Shown: one piece after another, positions 1 through 9,300 of the stretch
Layout: every line of letters starts with the position of its first letter
Position numbering within the stretch: position 1 is the stretch's first letter
Made by a program: the position numbers and the translations under genes
The notes under the pieces: generated by a model
What the model was told of the DNA's origin: nothing
What the model saw: the letters and a program-made list of their open reading frames with translations, nothing else
The model's database searches: none
Source: UBA5336 sp964412785
GTDB lineage: Bacteria; Pseudomonadota; Alphaproteobacteria; Caulobacterales; Hyphomonadaceae
Length of the DNA stretch: 64,000 bases
Reading direction: 5' to 3'
Assembly: GCA_964412785.1 (NCBI GenBank)
Contig: CAYPQD010000006.1
Span: 14,677-78,676 of the forward strand

Positions 1-81
1 CTTGCCGCGCGGATCGGTAAAGCGCAGGTCGACATACTCGACCGACTGCTCCTTGATCAGAGTGAGCATCTCGTCTGACAT
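1..81 (-). CDS. glnA: Glutamine synthetase type I, N-terminal fragment
   Basis: Only the first 27 codons lie in the window; the gene continues past base 1. The translated start reads MSDEMLTLIKEQ and then VEYVDLRFTDPRGK. This is the conserved N-terminus of type I (GlnA) glutamine synthetase, which makes glutamine from glutamate, ammonia and ATP in the cytoplasm. A GGAGGG-type ribosome site sits just upstream on the minus strand. It follows glnB on the same strand after about 130 bases, the classic alphaproteobacterial glnB-glnA arrangement, so co-transcription and nitrogen control are likely. Type and catalytic residues cannot be judged from this fragment. Confidence 0.9.
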   Translation of the reverse strand, partial: MSDEMLTLIKEQSVEYVDLRFTDPRGK

Positions 82-210
82 GGATTGCCCTCCAGTGTTC
101 GTTAGCAATGGTGCGGGGTGGCTCGCGGCAGGACGCCCCCTCGCCGCAGGTTAGATGGAATTGGTGCCCGCCTGCCAGTGAGCGGCTGTGCAGACCCTGT
201 GGATGGCGCC

Positions 211-549
211 TCAGAGTGCCTGGTTACCGGTCTCCCCGGTGCGGATGCGGATCGCTTCGGCGATATCGGAAACGAAGATCTTGCCATCGCCGATCTTGCC
301 GGTCTGGGCCGCCTTGAGGATGGCCTCGACTGCCCGCTCGACAGCGTCATCGGGAATGATGATCTCGATCTTCAGCTTGGGCAGGAAATCGACCACATAT
401 TCGGCTCCGCGGTAGAGTTCGGTATGGCCGCGCTGCCGGCCAAAGCCCTTTGCTTCCAGTACGGTCATGCCCTGAAGGCCGATCTCGTGCAGCGCCTCCT
501 TCACATCGTCCAGCTTGAAGGGCTTCACGATCGCTTCGATTTTCTTCAC
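211..549 (-). CDS. glnB: Nitrogen regulatory protein P-II
   Basis: A 112-residue protein, the standard P-II length. It begins VKKIEAIVKPFKLDDVKEAL, carries the T-loop with Tyr51 (GAEYVVDF, the uridylylation site), and ends with the B/C-loop segments KIGDGKIFV and IRIRTGE. P-II trimers sense 2-oxoglutarate and ATP/ADP and control glutamine synthetase adenylylation and NtrB/NtrC signalling. The start is GTG at 549, chosen because a GGAGG ribosome site stands about 7 bases before it and because the family begins exactly there; an open frame runs further upstream but has no family support. The gene precedes glnA, consistent with a glnBA operon. GlnB rather than GlnK is inferred from the glnA linkage. 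Confidence 0.95.
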   Translation of the reverse strand: MKKIEAIVKPFKLDDVKEALHEIGLQGMTVLEAKGFGRQRGHTELYRGAEYVVDFLPKLKIEIIIPDDAVERAVEAILKAAQTGKIGDGKIFVSDIAEAIRIRTGETGNQAL

Positions 550-745
550 CCGGGCCTCCCGACGCTTGATGAGCAATGACTCGACCCTAGGCGTGTTTCG
601 GGGGGACTGGAAAGGTGCCAGTGTAGCGCGCCCGGACGCCGCGCATGAATGACAAGGTTTTGGGCAGTATTGCCCAGGCCCTGCGCAACCGGCGCTCGCA
701 AGGACCGGATTGTCCGGCCGGATCGGCGGTGTTAGCGTGCCGTGA

Positions 746-1285
746 ATGATTGCTCTGATCCGCCATGGCGAACCGGCCGCCGGCTGGGGTGATGCCGCCG
801 ATCCCGGCCTGTCCGACCTTGGCCGGCGGCAGGCGGAGGCGGTTGCGCAGGCGGTGTCAGCGCTTGGTTTCTCTGGCGTGGTGACGAGCCCGATGCAGCG
901 CTGCCGCGAGACCGCTGCGCCATTTGCCGCCGCGCTGAGCGTTTCGCCTGAAGTTCTGGAGGCGGTATCGGAGGTGGGCACGCCGGAGGCGGTGGCGGAC
1001 CGCGTCGCCTGGCTGCGGGGCGTCATGGCCGGCACCTGGGCCGACGCAGGGGCAGAACTTGCCGGGTGGCGGCATGCGGCGGTTGAGGCGGTCTCGGCCC
1101 TGCCGGACGGGACGGCGGTGTTCAGCCATTTCGTGGCCATCAACGCCATTGTCGGCGCGCTGGAGGGGGTGGACGATGTCATCGTCTTCCGTCCGGGCCA
1201 TTGCAGCCTGACCCGGCTCGGACGCACCGGCGCCGGGCTGACCGTGATCGAACGGGGCAGCGAAGCGGCAACGCGCGTGCTGTGA
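746..1285 (+). CDS. Histidine phosphatase (phosphoglycerate mutase-like) family protein
   Basis: A 179-residue protein starting MIALIRHGEP, with the RHG phosphohistidine motif at residues 6-8. The second conserved His lies in VFSHFVAINAI. These place it in branch 1 of the histidine phosphatase superfamily, whose members dephosphorylate small metabolites or act as mutases. The substrate cannot be told from sequence. It lacks a signal peptide and should be cytoplasmic. The stop codon overlaps the GTG start of the hydrate dehydratase gene (GTGA), implying translational coupling. ATG at 746 is chosen because it places the RHG motif at the usual distance from the N-terminus; GTG at 742 is out of frame. 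Confidence 0.85.
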   Translation: MIALIRHGEPAAGWGDAADPGLSDLGRRQAEAVAQAVSALGFSGVVTSPMQRCRETAAPFAAALSVSPEVLEAVSEVGTPEAVADRVAWLRGVMAGTWADAGAELAGWRHAAVEAVSALPDGTAVFSHFVAINAIVGALEGVDDVIVFRPGHCSLTRLGRTGAGLTVIERGSEAATRVL

Positions 1286-2142
1286 CCGGTGCACCGCTGC
1301 ACCTGGTGGAGAATGCGCCGCCCCTGTGGCTGGACGCGCTGCCCTTTCCGGAGGGCGATACCCACAAGCATGCGCGCGGTGCGCTCTACTGCGTCACCGG
1401 CGGGCCGGCGGACACGGGCGCGGCGCGCCTCGCGGCCCGTGCGGGTCTGAGGGTTGGCGCCGGACTGGTGACCCTTCTCAGTCCGCCCTCGGCCTTGCTG
1501 GTCAATGCCGCCCATGTGACGGCAGTGATGGTCCGCGCGTTTGACGGGCCCGACGCTTTGGGTGAGGCGCTGGCCGGAGGAGCCGGGTGCGTGATTGGCC
1601 CGGCCGCCGGGGTGGATGCGGCGACGCGGGTGAATGTCCTGGCCATCCTGGCGTGCGGCGGGCCGGCCGTGCTCGATGCCGACGCGCTGACCGCGTTTGA
1701 GGACGATCCGCAGACGCTATGGGCGGCGCTGCATCCGGCCTGCGTGCTGACACCCCATGCGGGCGAATTCCGTCGCCTGTTCGGTGAGGCGCCGGCGACG
1801 GACGCGCTGCAGGCCCGGGCTGATGCGCTGGCGGCTGCGGCGGGGCGGGCGGGCTGCACCGTGCTGCTGAAGGGCGCGGTGACGCTGGTGGCGACGCCCG
1901 GCGAGGCGATCGTCGCCAGCCGCCATGCGACGCCGTTTCTTGCCACCGCCGGGTCGGGCGACGTACTCGCCGGCATCCTTGGCGGACTGATGGCGCAGGG
2001 CGTGGCGCCGCACGCCGCCGCGGCCGCTGCGGCCTGGATGCATGGCGAGGCCGGACGGCGGCTCGGGCCGGGGTTGATCGCCGAGGACCTGCCCGAGGCT
2101 CTGCCGGGCATCCTTGCCGGCCTCTACACGGCGCGGCGCTAG
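1282..2142 (+). CDS. nnrD: ADP-dependent (S)-NAD(P)H-hydrate dehydratase (YjeF C-terminal type)
   Basis: A 286-residue ribokinase-fold protein. It shows KHARGALYCVTGG near the N-terminus (glycine-rich, normally K-x-x-x-G-x-x-x-x-x-G-G), LTPHAGEFRRLFG in the middle and the signature TAGSGDVLAGILGGL near the C-terminus. The family repairs hydrated NADH/NADPH using ADP. In most alphaproteobacteria this domain is the C-terminal half of a bifunctional protein whose N-terminal half is the NAD(P)HX epimerase, and the bifunctional gene commonly adjoins glnB. Here the epimerase half is absent and the preceding gene is a histidine phosphatase. The GTG start at 1282 overlaps the upstream TGA; longer starts have no family support. 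Confidence 0.88.
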   Translation: MTGAPLHLVENAPPLWLDALPFPEGDTHKHARGALYCVTGGPADTGAARLAARAGLRVGAGLVTLLSPPSALLVNAAHVTAVMVRAFDGPDALGEALAGGAGCVIGPAAGVDAATRVNVLAILACGGPAVLDADALTAFEDDPQTLWAALHPACVLTPHAGEFRRLFGEAPATDALQARADALAAAAGRAGCTVLLKGAVTLVATPGEAIVASRHATPFLATAGSGDVLAGILGGLMAQGVAPHAAAAAAAWMHGEAGRRLGPGLIAEDLPEALPGILAGLYTARR

Positions 2143-2151
2143 ACGGGTTTC

Positions 2152-2176
2152 GCCCTCGGCCCCCGCGATCGAGGGC
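2152..2176. terminator. Stem-loop between convergent genes, possible terminator
   Basis: GCCCTCG (2152-2158) and CGAGGGC (2170-2176) form a perfect 7-bp stem with an 11-base loop. It lies between the stop codons of nnrD (+) and the large protease fusion gene (-), a position typical of a bidirectional terminator. There is no T-run on either side, so intrinsic termination is only a suggestion. Confidence 0.4.
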
Positions 2177-2188
2177 CGCTCTCAGTGG

Positions 2189-5100
2189 CTAGGCCGGTGC
2201 CATGCCGCCCGAGGCATGGATGGCGCGCTGGATCGACGGCAGCCAGATGCCCTCATTGGCGTCGAGAATGAGGTCACTGGACAGACCTGACCGTTCAGCA
2301 CCGGCCTTCGGCTTGCGCTTGCGGTAGCGGCTGCCGGCCTTTTCGAAGGCGGTCGGCGTCTCGTCCACCGATTCCGGCTTGCGCAGGCGCTCGCAGCGGT
2401 CGAACCAGGCGTGGTGGATGCCGATCAGGTCGAGCGTTTCCCAGTCGAACACCGGGCTGCCGGAATTGCCGCCCTCGGTGGAGGCCTTGTAACGCAGGAG
2501 GACCGGATCCGGCGCGGTGTCCTGGCCGGGGGCGTTGTGATCCTCAAGCCGCAGATTGCGGATGGCGAGCGACAGCTCGCGGCCGCCGGGATGGCCGATC
2601 ACGGTAACCTCCCTGGTCTCCGCTCTCCAGTATGTGCTCGCGAGTGGAGGCAGGCGCAGGGGGGTAACCCCCTCCGGCATCCGTTCCAGCTGCAGGACAG
2701 AGACATCATGCTTGTCCCGTGGCGAGGACCAGAGCAGGCCTTCGACCCGCAGGCGGTCGCGGGCGGGCGCCTTGGTGAAGTTGACCCTTGTCCCCTTCCA
2801 GCTGAGCTCGTCCCTGCGCGGACGCGGGCTGACCACGTGCTCATTGGTGAGGACAACCGGCAGGCCGGCCCAGTCCTCCCAGAGGGCACCGCCATCGACG
2901 AGGAAGCCGGTGCCCTTGGGATTGCCCTTGTCGGAATCGATCCGCGCGATCGCGGCGCCGAGCTCGACGAGCCGCTTGACCCATTCAAACTCGGTCACCT
3001 GGATTCCGTCAATCACCGCCTCGAAGACCGGGCTGGCGGCCCGGAGGACAGGGTGGCGGGCGCGCATGGCCTCCACGTCGCTGGTCCGGATGGATTCAAA
3101 TTCGGCCTCGGTCAGGTCGACGCCCGCGCCCGGCAGGCCCATCAGGGCGATCTTCAGCGCGGTCACCAGTTCCCGCGCTTCCGGCGGGGCGTCGGCGCGC
3201 TCAAGCTGCCAGACCTGTTTCAGCTGGCGGAGGGTACCGGCGAGCTGGAACGGCGTCTTGCTGGCTTCGATATAATCGGCAAGGCGCTGCTCGGCGGCCT
3301 CCCAGTCCTCCAGCGCGAGGTGGGCCTCGGCGGCTGAGGCCATGTCCCAGGCGGCCTTAGCCGGGCTCTCGGCCGCGGCGATGTTCTCGTCGGCCACCTC
3401 GATCACCCGCCGGGCCAGCGCTGCGCGGTCTTCCATCGGCCGCACGGTCAGCGCGTCCCGGTCAGCGCGCGTCAGCATGGCGAGGGCGTTGACGCCATGC
3501 CAGATGCGCTCGCCCTGGCGGTCGGCCGGGACCTCGCGGAATGGCTCGAGATAGGCGGTGACCGCCTTGTCGAGGAAGGCCGCATCGCCGCCGGTCTCCG
3601 CGTCGATATAGAGGTCCTTGTAGACACGCCCGCGCAGGCCGCGGGCCTGCAGCACCTCGCCATCATTGTCGCGGTCCTCATCGATGATCCGGTCAAGCGT
3701 GCGCAGCGCCTCGTCATAGAGGCCAAGCTCGATCAGCGCCTGCGCCTTGAAGCGCCGGGCGGAGGCGCGCACCTCGCGCATGTCCTCCGCCACCAGGGCC
3801 ATGGCGTGCAGCAGGTCGAACTCGCGGGCATCGCGCAGCGATGTGAGGACGTTGGCGATGGCGCCCGCCCGCCCGTCCATGTCGGCATTCATGAGGTCGA
3901 CCATGAGGTCGAGCGCGGCGCCATAGCGCCCGCTTTCGGTGTCCTCTGCGTGCAGGGCCTCGATCCGCGCGGCGATGTCCTCCTTCGTCAGGGCCGCGAC
4001 CGCCTCATAGACCGGGCCGGCGCTGCGCCCGCGCTTGTCGGCCGGCACCGGGGCTTCCAATGGCTCGTCCGGTCCGAGGTCGGCAATGCGCCGCGTCGGT
4101 TCGGCGGTGATGCCCTCGCCGGTCGATTCAAAGCGCGGTCCGCCCTTCACATGGTTCTCCAGGTCGCGGACCCGGTTCAGCCAGCCGCGCAGGAATTTGC
4201 GGCTTGACGGACGCCGCTCGACGATCGCGTGATAGACGCCGCGGCGGATGTCGAGATAGGCGTCGAGGAGGCGGTCGATCAGGCCGGGACCCTGGCTCAG
4301 GCACTCGCGCATGGCCTGTTCGGTCTGGCGTCCGGAAATCCCGTCGCAGATGAGCGCGGTCCCGTCGAGCACGCGGTTGATCGCTTCCTGCAGGATCTTG
4401 ATTCCCCGGCGCGGGCCCATGTTGATCGCGGTGTCGAACAGCACGGTGGCGATCCGGCCCGGCCAGCGGGGGCGCACCACCGGCGTCCAGTAGTCCTCAA
4501 AATAGATCTGGCGCACCTCCTCATGGGTGATCTGGCGCACATCGGCCCAGTGCTTGCCCTTCCTGTTGCGCCAGCGGTCATAGGTCGCCTGGGTGACGCC
4601 CATATTGGTGGCGCCGCCCGGGTCGTCCGGGTCGTTGACGAAGCCGCCCTCCCAGCGCAGCACGAAGTCCAGCGCGCGTTCGAAAGCAGCGGGCAGGCCG
4701 CCGGAGCCCGCCTCGTCCTCGTCGCTCTCGCCCCCCTCGTGTGGCGGTGGCGGCACCTTGGCGGCGATGGCCTTCTTCTTTTGGAAGATGCGGTTGCCCA
4801 GCCGGACCGCCCCGCGCGCGGCGATGCCCCTGACGGCAGGCTCGATGAGGCTGAGGGATTCATAGGCCGGTGCCCCGGTCTCGGTCTCGTCTTCCGCGCG
4901 GGCCTCCGTTGGGAGGAAGACCTGGTCGAAGGCGTCCTCGAGCAGGCCGGGGTCGAAGCTGGAGCGCGCCTCCTCGCCGAAGCTCTCATAGCGCGAATAA
5001 CTCTCGGTGGCCGACTGGGCGACCTCGTCAGCGAAGTCCTGCAGCAGCTTCGCCTGCGGACGGCAGAGGTCGAGGCTGGTCTCGCAGGCCCGCTTGAAGC

Positions 5101-5908
5101 GGCCGATCGCGGCCTCGAAGGTGTCGAGGTCGCCGGTCACGCCGGCTTCGCGCACGATCGCCCAGGGCTCCTGCAGGTCGGGGGCAAACATCCAGTCACG
5201 GCGCTCGTGCATCCGCTCGATCTCGAAGACGATATAAGGCGCCTTGCGCACGGGCCGCCCCTGTGCGTTGACGAGGACATGGCCGGCATTGAGGTAGAGA
5301 TCGGTGTCGCTGAGACCGGCCTTGCGGTTGAAGATCACCGCAAACACGCCGGCCTGGGAGCGCGTGCGCAGGGAGCCGCGATAGCCGACCTCAAGCTTGA
5401 AGCCCTCATCGGTGCCGAATACCTTGTCGATACCCGATTTCAGGAGCGTCGCAAAGGGCAGGGCCGTGCTGACGAAGGGCACATTGGCGTGGGCGGAAAT
5501 CTCGCTCAGCATGGACAGCATCTGGCCCAGCTCGTCGCGCGCCTCGGCGGCGAACAGACCGAATTCCAGCTGCAGGTCGCCGCGGAAGGGCACCGGGCCG
5601 AGTACCGACTGCTCGCGCTGCAGCACCCGGTCGAGGCCCGACCTGGAGACGCTGCCGAGGAATTCCGGCGCGACAAGGGTCTGGAAGTCGAGATCGCCGC
5701 GGGCAAAGGCGCGGAAGTGCACCGCCGGGTAGAAGGTCTGCATGAACCCCTTGGTGTGCAGGCGCTGCGACAGGATGGTGAAGCGGACATAGTCCTCTCC
5801 CGGCACCAGGCTTTCGCCCTCGCCCGGTCCGGAGTTAAGGGCACGCAGCCCGTCATCCTCCGGGCGCAGCGCTGCGCTCAGGTAGAGAAAGTCATCCCAC
5901 TGGCTCAT
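2189..5908 (-). CDS. GH108-like / TPR (TRAFs-binding-like) / trypsin-like serine protease fusion protein
   Basis: A 1239-residue cytoplasmic-looking protein with no signal peptide or membrane segment. Residues 1 to about 350 match nothing I recognise. An acidic, Pro/Gly-rich linker follows (about 385-405). Residues about 407-595 resemble the GH108 muramidase family: FVLRWEGGFVNDPDDPGG with the presumptive catalytic Glu420, NMGVTQATYD, and an FDTAINMGP segment typical of the PG-binding_3 part. Residues about 635-900 are helical TPR-like repeats resembling the TRAFs-binding domain (DUF4071). Residues about 985-1175 are a trypsin-like protease with His1024 (LTNEHVV), Asp1068 (KHDVSVLQL) and Ser1149 (GGNSGSPVF). 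The start at 5908 is chosen because of a GGGGAG ribosome site; an in-frame ATG 12 codons upstream lacks one. Trypsin and GH108 calls are firm, the TPR family name less so. The overall function is unknown. Confidence 0.8.
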   Translation of the reverse strand: MSQWDDFLYLSAALRPEDDGLRALNSGPGEGESLVPGEDYVRFTILSQRLHTKGFMQTFYPAVHFRAFARGDLDFQTLVAPEFLGSVSRSGLDRVLQREQSVLGPVPFRGDLQLEFGLFAAEARDELGQMLSMLSEISAHANVPFVSTALPFATLLKSGIDKVFGTDEGFKLEVGYRGSLRTRSQAGVFAVIFNRKAGLSDTDLYLNAGHVLVNAQGRPVRKAPYIVFEIERMHERRDWMFAPDLQEPWAIVREAGVTGDLDTFEAAIGRFKRACETSLDLCRPQAKLLQDFADEVAQSATESYSRYESFGEEARSSFDPGLLEDAFDQVFLPTEARAEDETETGAPAYESLSLIEPAVRGIAARGAVRLGNRIFQKKKAIAAKVPPPPHEGGESDEDEAGSGGLPAAFERALDFVLRWEGGFVNDPDDPGGATNMGVTQATYDRWRNRKGKHWADVRQITHEEVRQIYFEDYWTPVVRPRWPGRIATVLFDTAINMGPRRGIKILQEAINRVLDGTALICDGISGRQTEQAMRECLSQGPGLIDRLLDAYLDIRRGVYHAIVERRPSSRKFLRGWLNRVRDLENHVKGGPRFESTGEGITAEPTRRIADLGPDEPLEAPVPADKRGRSAGPVYEAVAALTKEDIAARIEALHAEDTESGRYGAALDLMVDLMNADMDGRAGAIANVLTSLRDAREFDLLHAMALVAEDMREVRASARRFKAQALIELGLYDEALRTLDRIIDEDRDNDGEVLQARGLRGRVYKDLYIDAETGGDAAFLDKAVTAYLEPFREVPADRQGERIWHGVNALAMLTRADRDALTVRPMEDRAALARRVIEVADENIAAAESPAKAAWDMASAAEAHLALEDWEAAEQRLADYIEASKTPFQLAGTLRQLKQVWQLERADAPPEARELVTALKIALMGLPGAGVDLTEAEFESIRTSDVEAMRARHPVLRAASPVFEAVIDGIQVTEFEWVKRLVELGAAIARIDSDKGNPKGTGFLVDGGALWEDWAGLPVVLTNEHVVSPRPRRDELSWKGTRVNFTKAPARDRLRVEGLLWSSPRDKHDVSVLQLERMPEGVTPLRLPPLASTYWRAETREVTVIGHPGGRELSLAIRNLRLEDHNAPGQDTAPDPVLLRYKASTEGGNSGSPVFDWETLDLIGIHHAWFDRCERLRKPESVDETPTAFEKAGSRYRKRKPKAGAERSGLSSDLILDANEGIWLPSIQRAIHASGGMAPA

Positions 5909-6124
5909 TGGTCCCACTCCCCGATTGGCGCAGGCTACCGCCACGGCCAGGGCAGCCCACCAGTCAATCCCCAGCCGCCGGCCTCCCCCTCACCGGGAAA
6001 CCCCATCGACATGCCGAACCTTCGCGCAAAGCGCAGCCCGGCTCAAGCGAAATCGCGCTGCACGGGCCGGCCCTGGCCCGGCCTTGTCGCCGCCCGTTCA
6101 TGGCCCCATAACAAGCAGCCGGCA

Positions 6125-6209
6125 GCGGATGTGGCGGAACCGGTAGACGCGCTGGATTTAGGTTCCAGTGCCGCAAGGCGTGGGGGTTCGAGTCCCTCCA
6201 TCCGCACCA
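6125..6209 (+). tRNA. tRNA-Leu (anticodon UAG)
   Basis: An 85-nt tRNA with an encoded CCA. Acceptor arms GCGGATG (6125-6131) and CATCCGC (6199-6205) pair perfectly. The anticodon arm is CTGGA-TTTAGGT-TCCAG, giving anticodon TAG. The T arm GGGGGTTCGAGTCCCTC and an extended variable region fit a class II tRNA-Leu. The bases immediately after the acceptor stem are repeated 93 bases downstream. Confidence 0.97.
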
Positions 6210-6362
6210 TTCCTGTTTGATCGCCCGCTTCGCCTTTGGCTTCGCGATGGATCGGGCTCAGGGCTGGGGTTCGGATCGGGGTGTGTCGCTCTTGCGGCAC
6301 CATTCCTGTTTGATCGCCTGCTTCGCCTTTGGCTTCGCGATGGATCGGGCTCAGGGCTGGGG
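6205..6362 (+). repeat. Two 65-base direct repeats at the tRNA-Leu 3' end (93-base period)
   Basis: Bases 6205-6269 and 6298-6362 are 64/65 identical, differing only at cccgc versus cctgc. Each copy starts with CACCATTCCTGTTTG, so the first copy contains the last bases and CCA of tRNA-Leu and the second carries a duplicate of that tRNA tail. The 28 bases between copies are not part of the repeat. A tail duplication beside a tRNA can mark a past integration or a simple tandem duplication; no integrase is nearby. Confidence 0.9.
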
Positions 6363-6390
6363 GCGGGTTGAAAGGGGCCCGCCCGCGTCC

Positions 6391-9300
6391 TCAGCCAAGG
6401 CCGCTCCAGCCATCCGCCTCATTGGAAGCGGGCAATTCCGGCGGCGCCGCGAACAGGAAATCGAGGTCTCCGAGATCGGCAATATCGACATTCTGCAGCG
6501 TGATCGTGTTGCCGAGCCCGTCATCGATCACGGCATCGAGGCCCACCTGGGTGAGGTGGCTGGTGATCAGGTCGGTGATGTCTGTGATGGCCGACACGCC
6601 CTGCAGGTCGATCTTCTCCGCGTCCGAGGTGGCAGCGAAATCGGTGATGATGTCGGTGCCAAAGGCGCCGGAGAACACGAACAGGTCAGCCTGTCCCGCG
6701 CCGGTGTAGGTGTCATTGCCAGCGCCGCCTTCCATGGTGTCGAAGCCCCCGCCGCCGAGAAGGATGTCATTGCCATCGCCGCCGACGAGCCAGTCGGACT
6801 GGGAGCCGCCCGACAGGCGGTCATTGCCGCCCTCGCCAAGCAGCAGGTCCTCGCCCTCCTGGCCGAGCAGGATGTCATCGCCCTCGCCGCCTTCAAGCGT
6901 GTCGGCGCTCTCGCTCTCGCCGCCGACCAAGGTATCATTGCCGGCGCCGCCGATCAGGCTGTCCTCGCCGGCGCCGCCAAACACTCTGTCCTCGCCGTCG
7001 CCGCCATCAAGGGTGTCTGCATTGTTGCCGCCGTTCAGAAGGTCGTCGCCAAGCCCGCCGAACAGCAGGTCATTGCCGGTCTCGGACAGGAGGGTATCGG
7101 CACCGTCATTGCCCTCCAGCGTGTCATTGCCGGCGCCGGACAAGACAAAGTCGTCGCCGCCACCCCCCTGCACGCTGTCATCGCCATTGCCGCCATCGAG
7201 GCTGTCATTGCCCTCGCCGCCATCGATCGTATCATTCTTGTCCTCGCCCAGGACGGTGTCGTTGCCGTCGCCGCCGGTGATCACGTCGGCGCCGTTGCCG
7301 GCAAGGATGCTGTCATCGCCTGCACCGCCATCAATGGTGTCGAATCCCTCGCCGGCATTGATGGTGTCTTCGCCATCGCCGCCGGTGATGACATCGCGGC
7401 CGACCCCGGTGTCGATGAGGTCTGCTCCGGTGCCGCCGTCGACGGTGTCGGCGCCGCTGTCATCGGTGAGGGTGTCATCGCCATCGCCGCCGCGCAGGAT
7501 TGTGTCGGTGGCCGCGCCAGTCAGGCTGTCGGCGAAGGCGCTGCCTTCGGCGCCCTCGAACCCGGAGACGACATCGCCGGTCGCATCGCCGCCGGTTGCG
7601 GTCGAGAGCGCCAGGTCGACAATCACGGCAAGCGTGCTGCCGGCATAACTCAGCACATCCATGCCGGCGCCACCGGTCAGCGTGTCGGCATTGGCGCCGC
7701 CTTCGATGGTGTCATCGCCATCGGCGCCATCGATGACGTCAAAGCCCACGCCGCCGGAGATGATATCGTTGATTATCGTCCCGGTGATGCCCTCGCTCTG
7801 GTCATCGCCGAAGATGTACACCCATTCCCGGCCAGGGTCCCAGTCCACGAACTGGAATCCCGTGAAGTCGATCACCGTGACGGCATTCATCCGGATTTCG
7901 ATGGTCTCGGTCGAATTCGCGTCGGGATTTCCGCGGAACACGGCCGTCTCGACGATCTCGTTGAAGGCGACCTCCTGAGCGCCGATCGCGACGGTGGTGT
8001 CTCCCGGAGTGTCGCCGGCGGCGAAGTGGATTTCCTCGATGAAGAACAGATCGAGGATTTGTGCGTCAAGGTCGAACAGCCCGGTGCCGCGCAGCCGGAT
8101 GATGTCATACCCCTCATCGCCGCGAATGTTGCCGAAATAGGGCCCGGTCCCGTCAATCAGTTCGAACACATCGTCGCCGAGGCCACCGGTCACCTCTGCG
8201 GTGCCGCTGCCGATTATCAGCAGGTCATCACCCTCGCCGCCATCGAGGGAGGAATTGTCGCCGCCGATGATCAGGGTGTCGTCGCCGCCAAGGCCAGACA
8301 GGGTGTCGCGGCCTTCGGTCCCGTCGATCAGATTGGCACCGGCGTCGCCGGTGACCATGTTCGAGCCGGCGCCGTCGAGAATGTTCTCGAACCCGGTGAA
8401 GCTCGCACCGTCGACCGTGGCACTGCCCGTGGAGAAGTCGATGGCCACGCCCGAGCCCGCCCAGCTGACGAGGTCGAGGGTGTCCGTGTCGGCGCCGCCA
8501 TCATGGCTGTCGCCGGTCGCCGGCGTGTTGACAACAAGCCAGTCATCGCCGGCGCCGCCATCGGTGATCGCCGCGCCGAGCCCGTCATGGACGAGTGTGT
8601 CATTGCCGGCGCCGCCGAGCAGGGTGTCGGTCCCGGCATCGTCGCCGGAGACGAGGCGGTCGTTGTCATCGCCGCCGTCGAGGCGGTCGCTGCCGCCGGT
8701 GGCACTGACGAGCGTGTCATTGCCGGCGCCGCCCTCAATGGTGGTGGCGCCCCAGCCGGTGTCGACGCGGTCGGCCAGACCGGTGGCGATCAGGGTCTCA
8801 AAGCCGCTGACCAGTTCGAACGGCCCGCCAGCGAGGCTCTGGATCAGGCCGACATCGAGGCGGAACGCGCCACCTGCGAGGCTGGAGGCGCTGAAGTCGA
8901 GGACGTCGGTGCCGGCGCCGCCATCGAAGCTGTCGCCATCAATGCCGCCGATGACGGCAAGGGTGTCGTCGCCATCGCCGAGCGCGATCGCCTGCCCGCC
9001 GGTGCCGGCAGTGACGAGATCATTGCCGTCATAGCTGTCAACCACGCCGGCAGCGGCATCGCCGGTCAGGGTGTCATCGCCAATGGTGCCGACCTGGTAG
9101 CCGGTTGGTGTATAGACGGCGGCGCCATTGGCGCTGTCGCGTGTGTCGAGCAACTCCAGCCGGATGTCGCCGCCCTCGCTCCAGGTCAGGGCGACCCGCC
9201 CATCAGCCATTTCGGTGGCGCTGACATCGCTGCCGGCCGCGGTGTTGAAGACGAATGCGCCGGCGACGGCAAGGCCACTGGCGTCATAGCGCTGGGCGGT

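Noticed and set aside
4229..6220. Plus-strand 663-codon frame opposite the protease fusion
   Set aside because: It overlaps a clearly coding minus-strand gene and the tRNA-Leu and has no recognisable domain.
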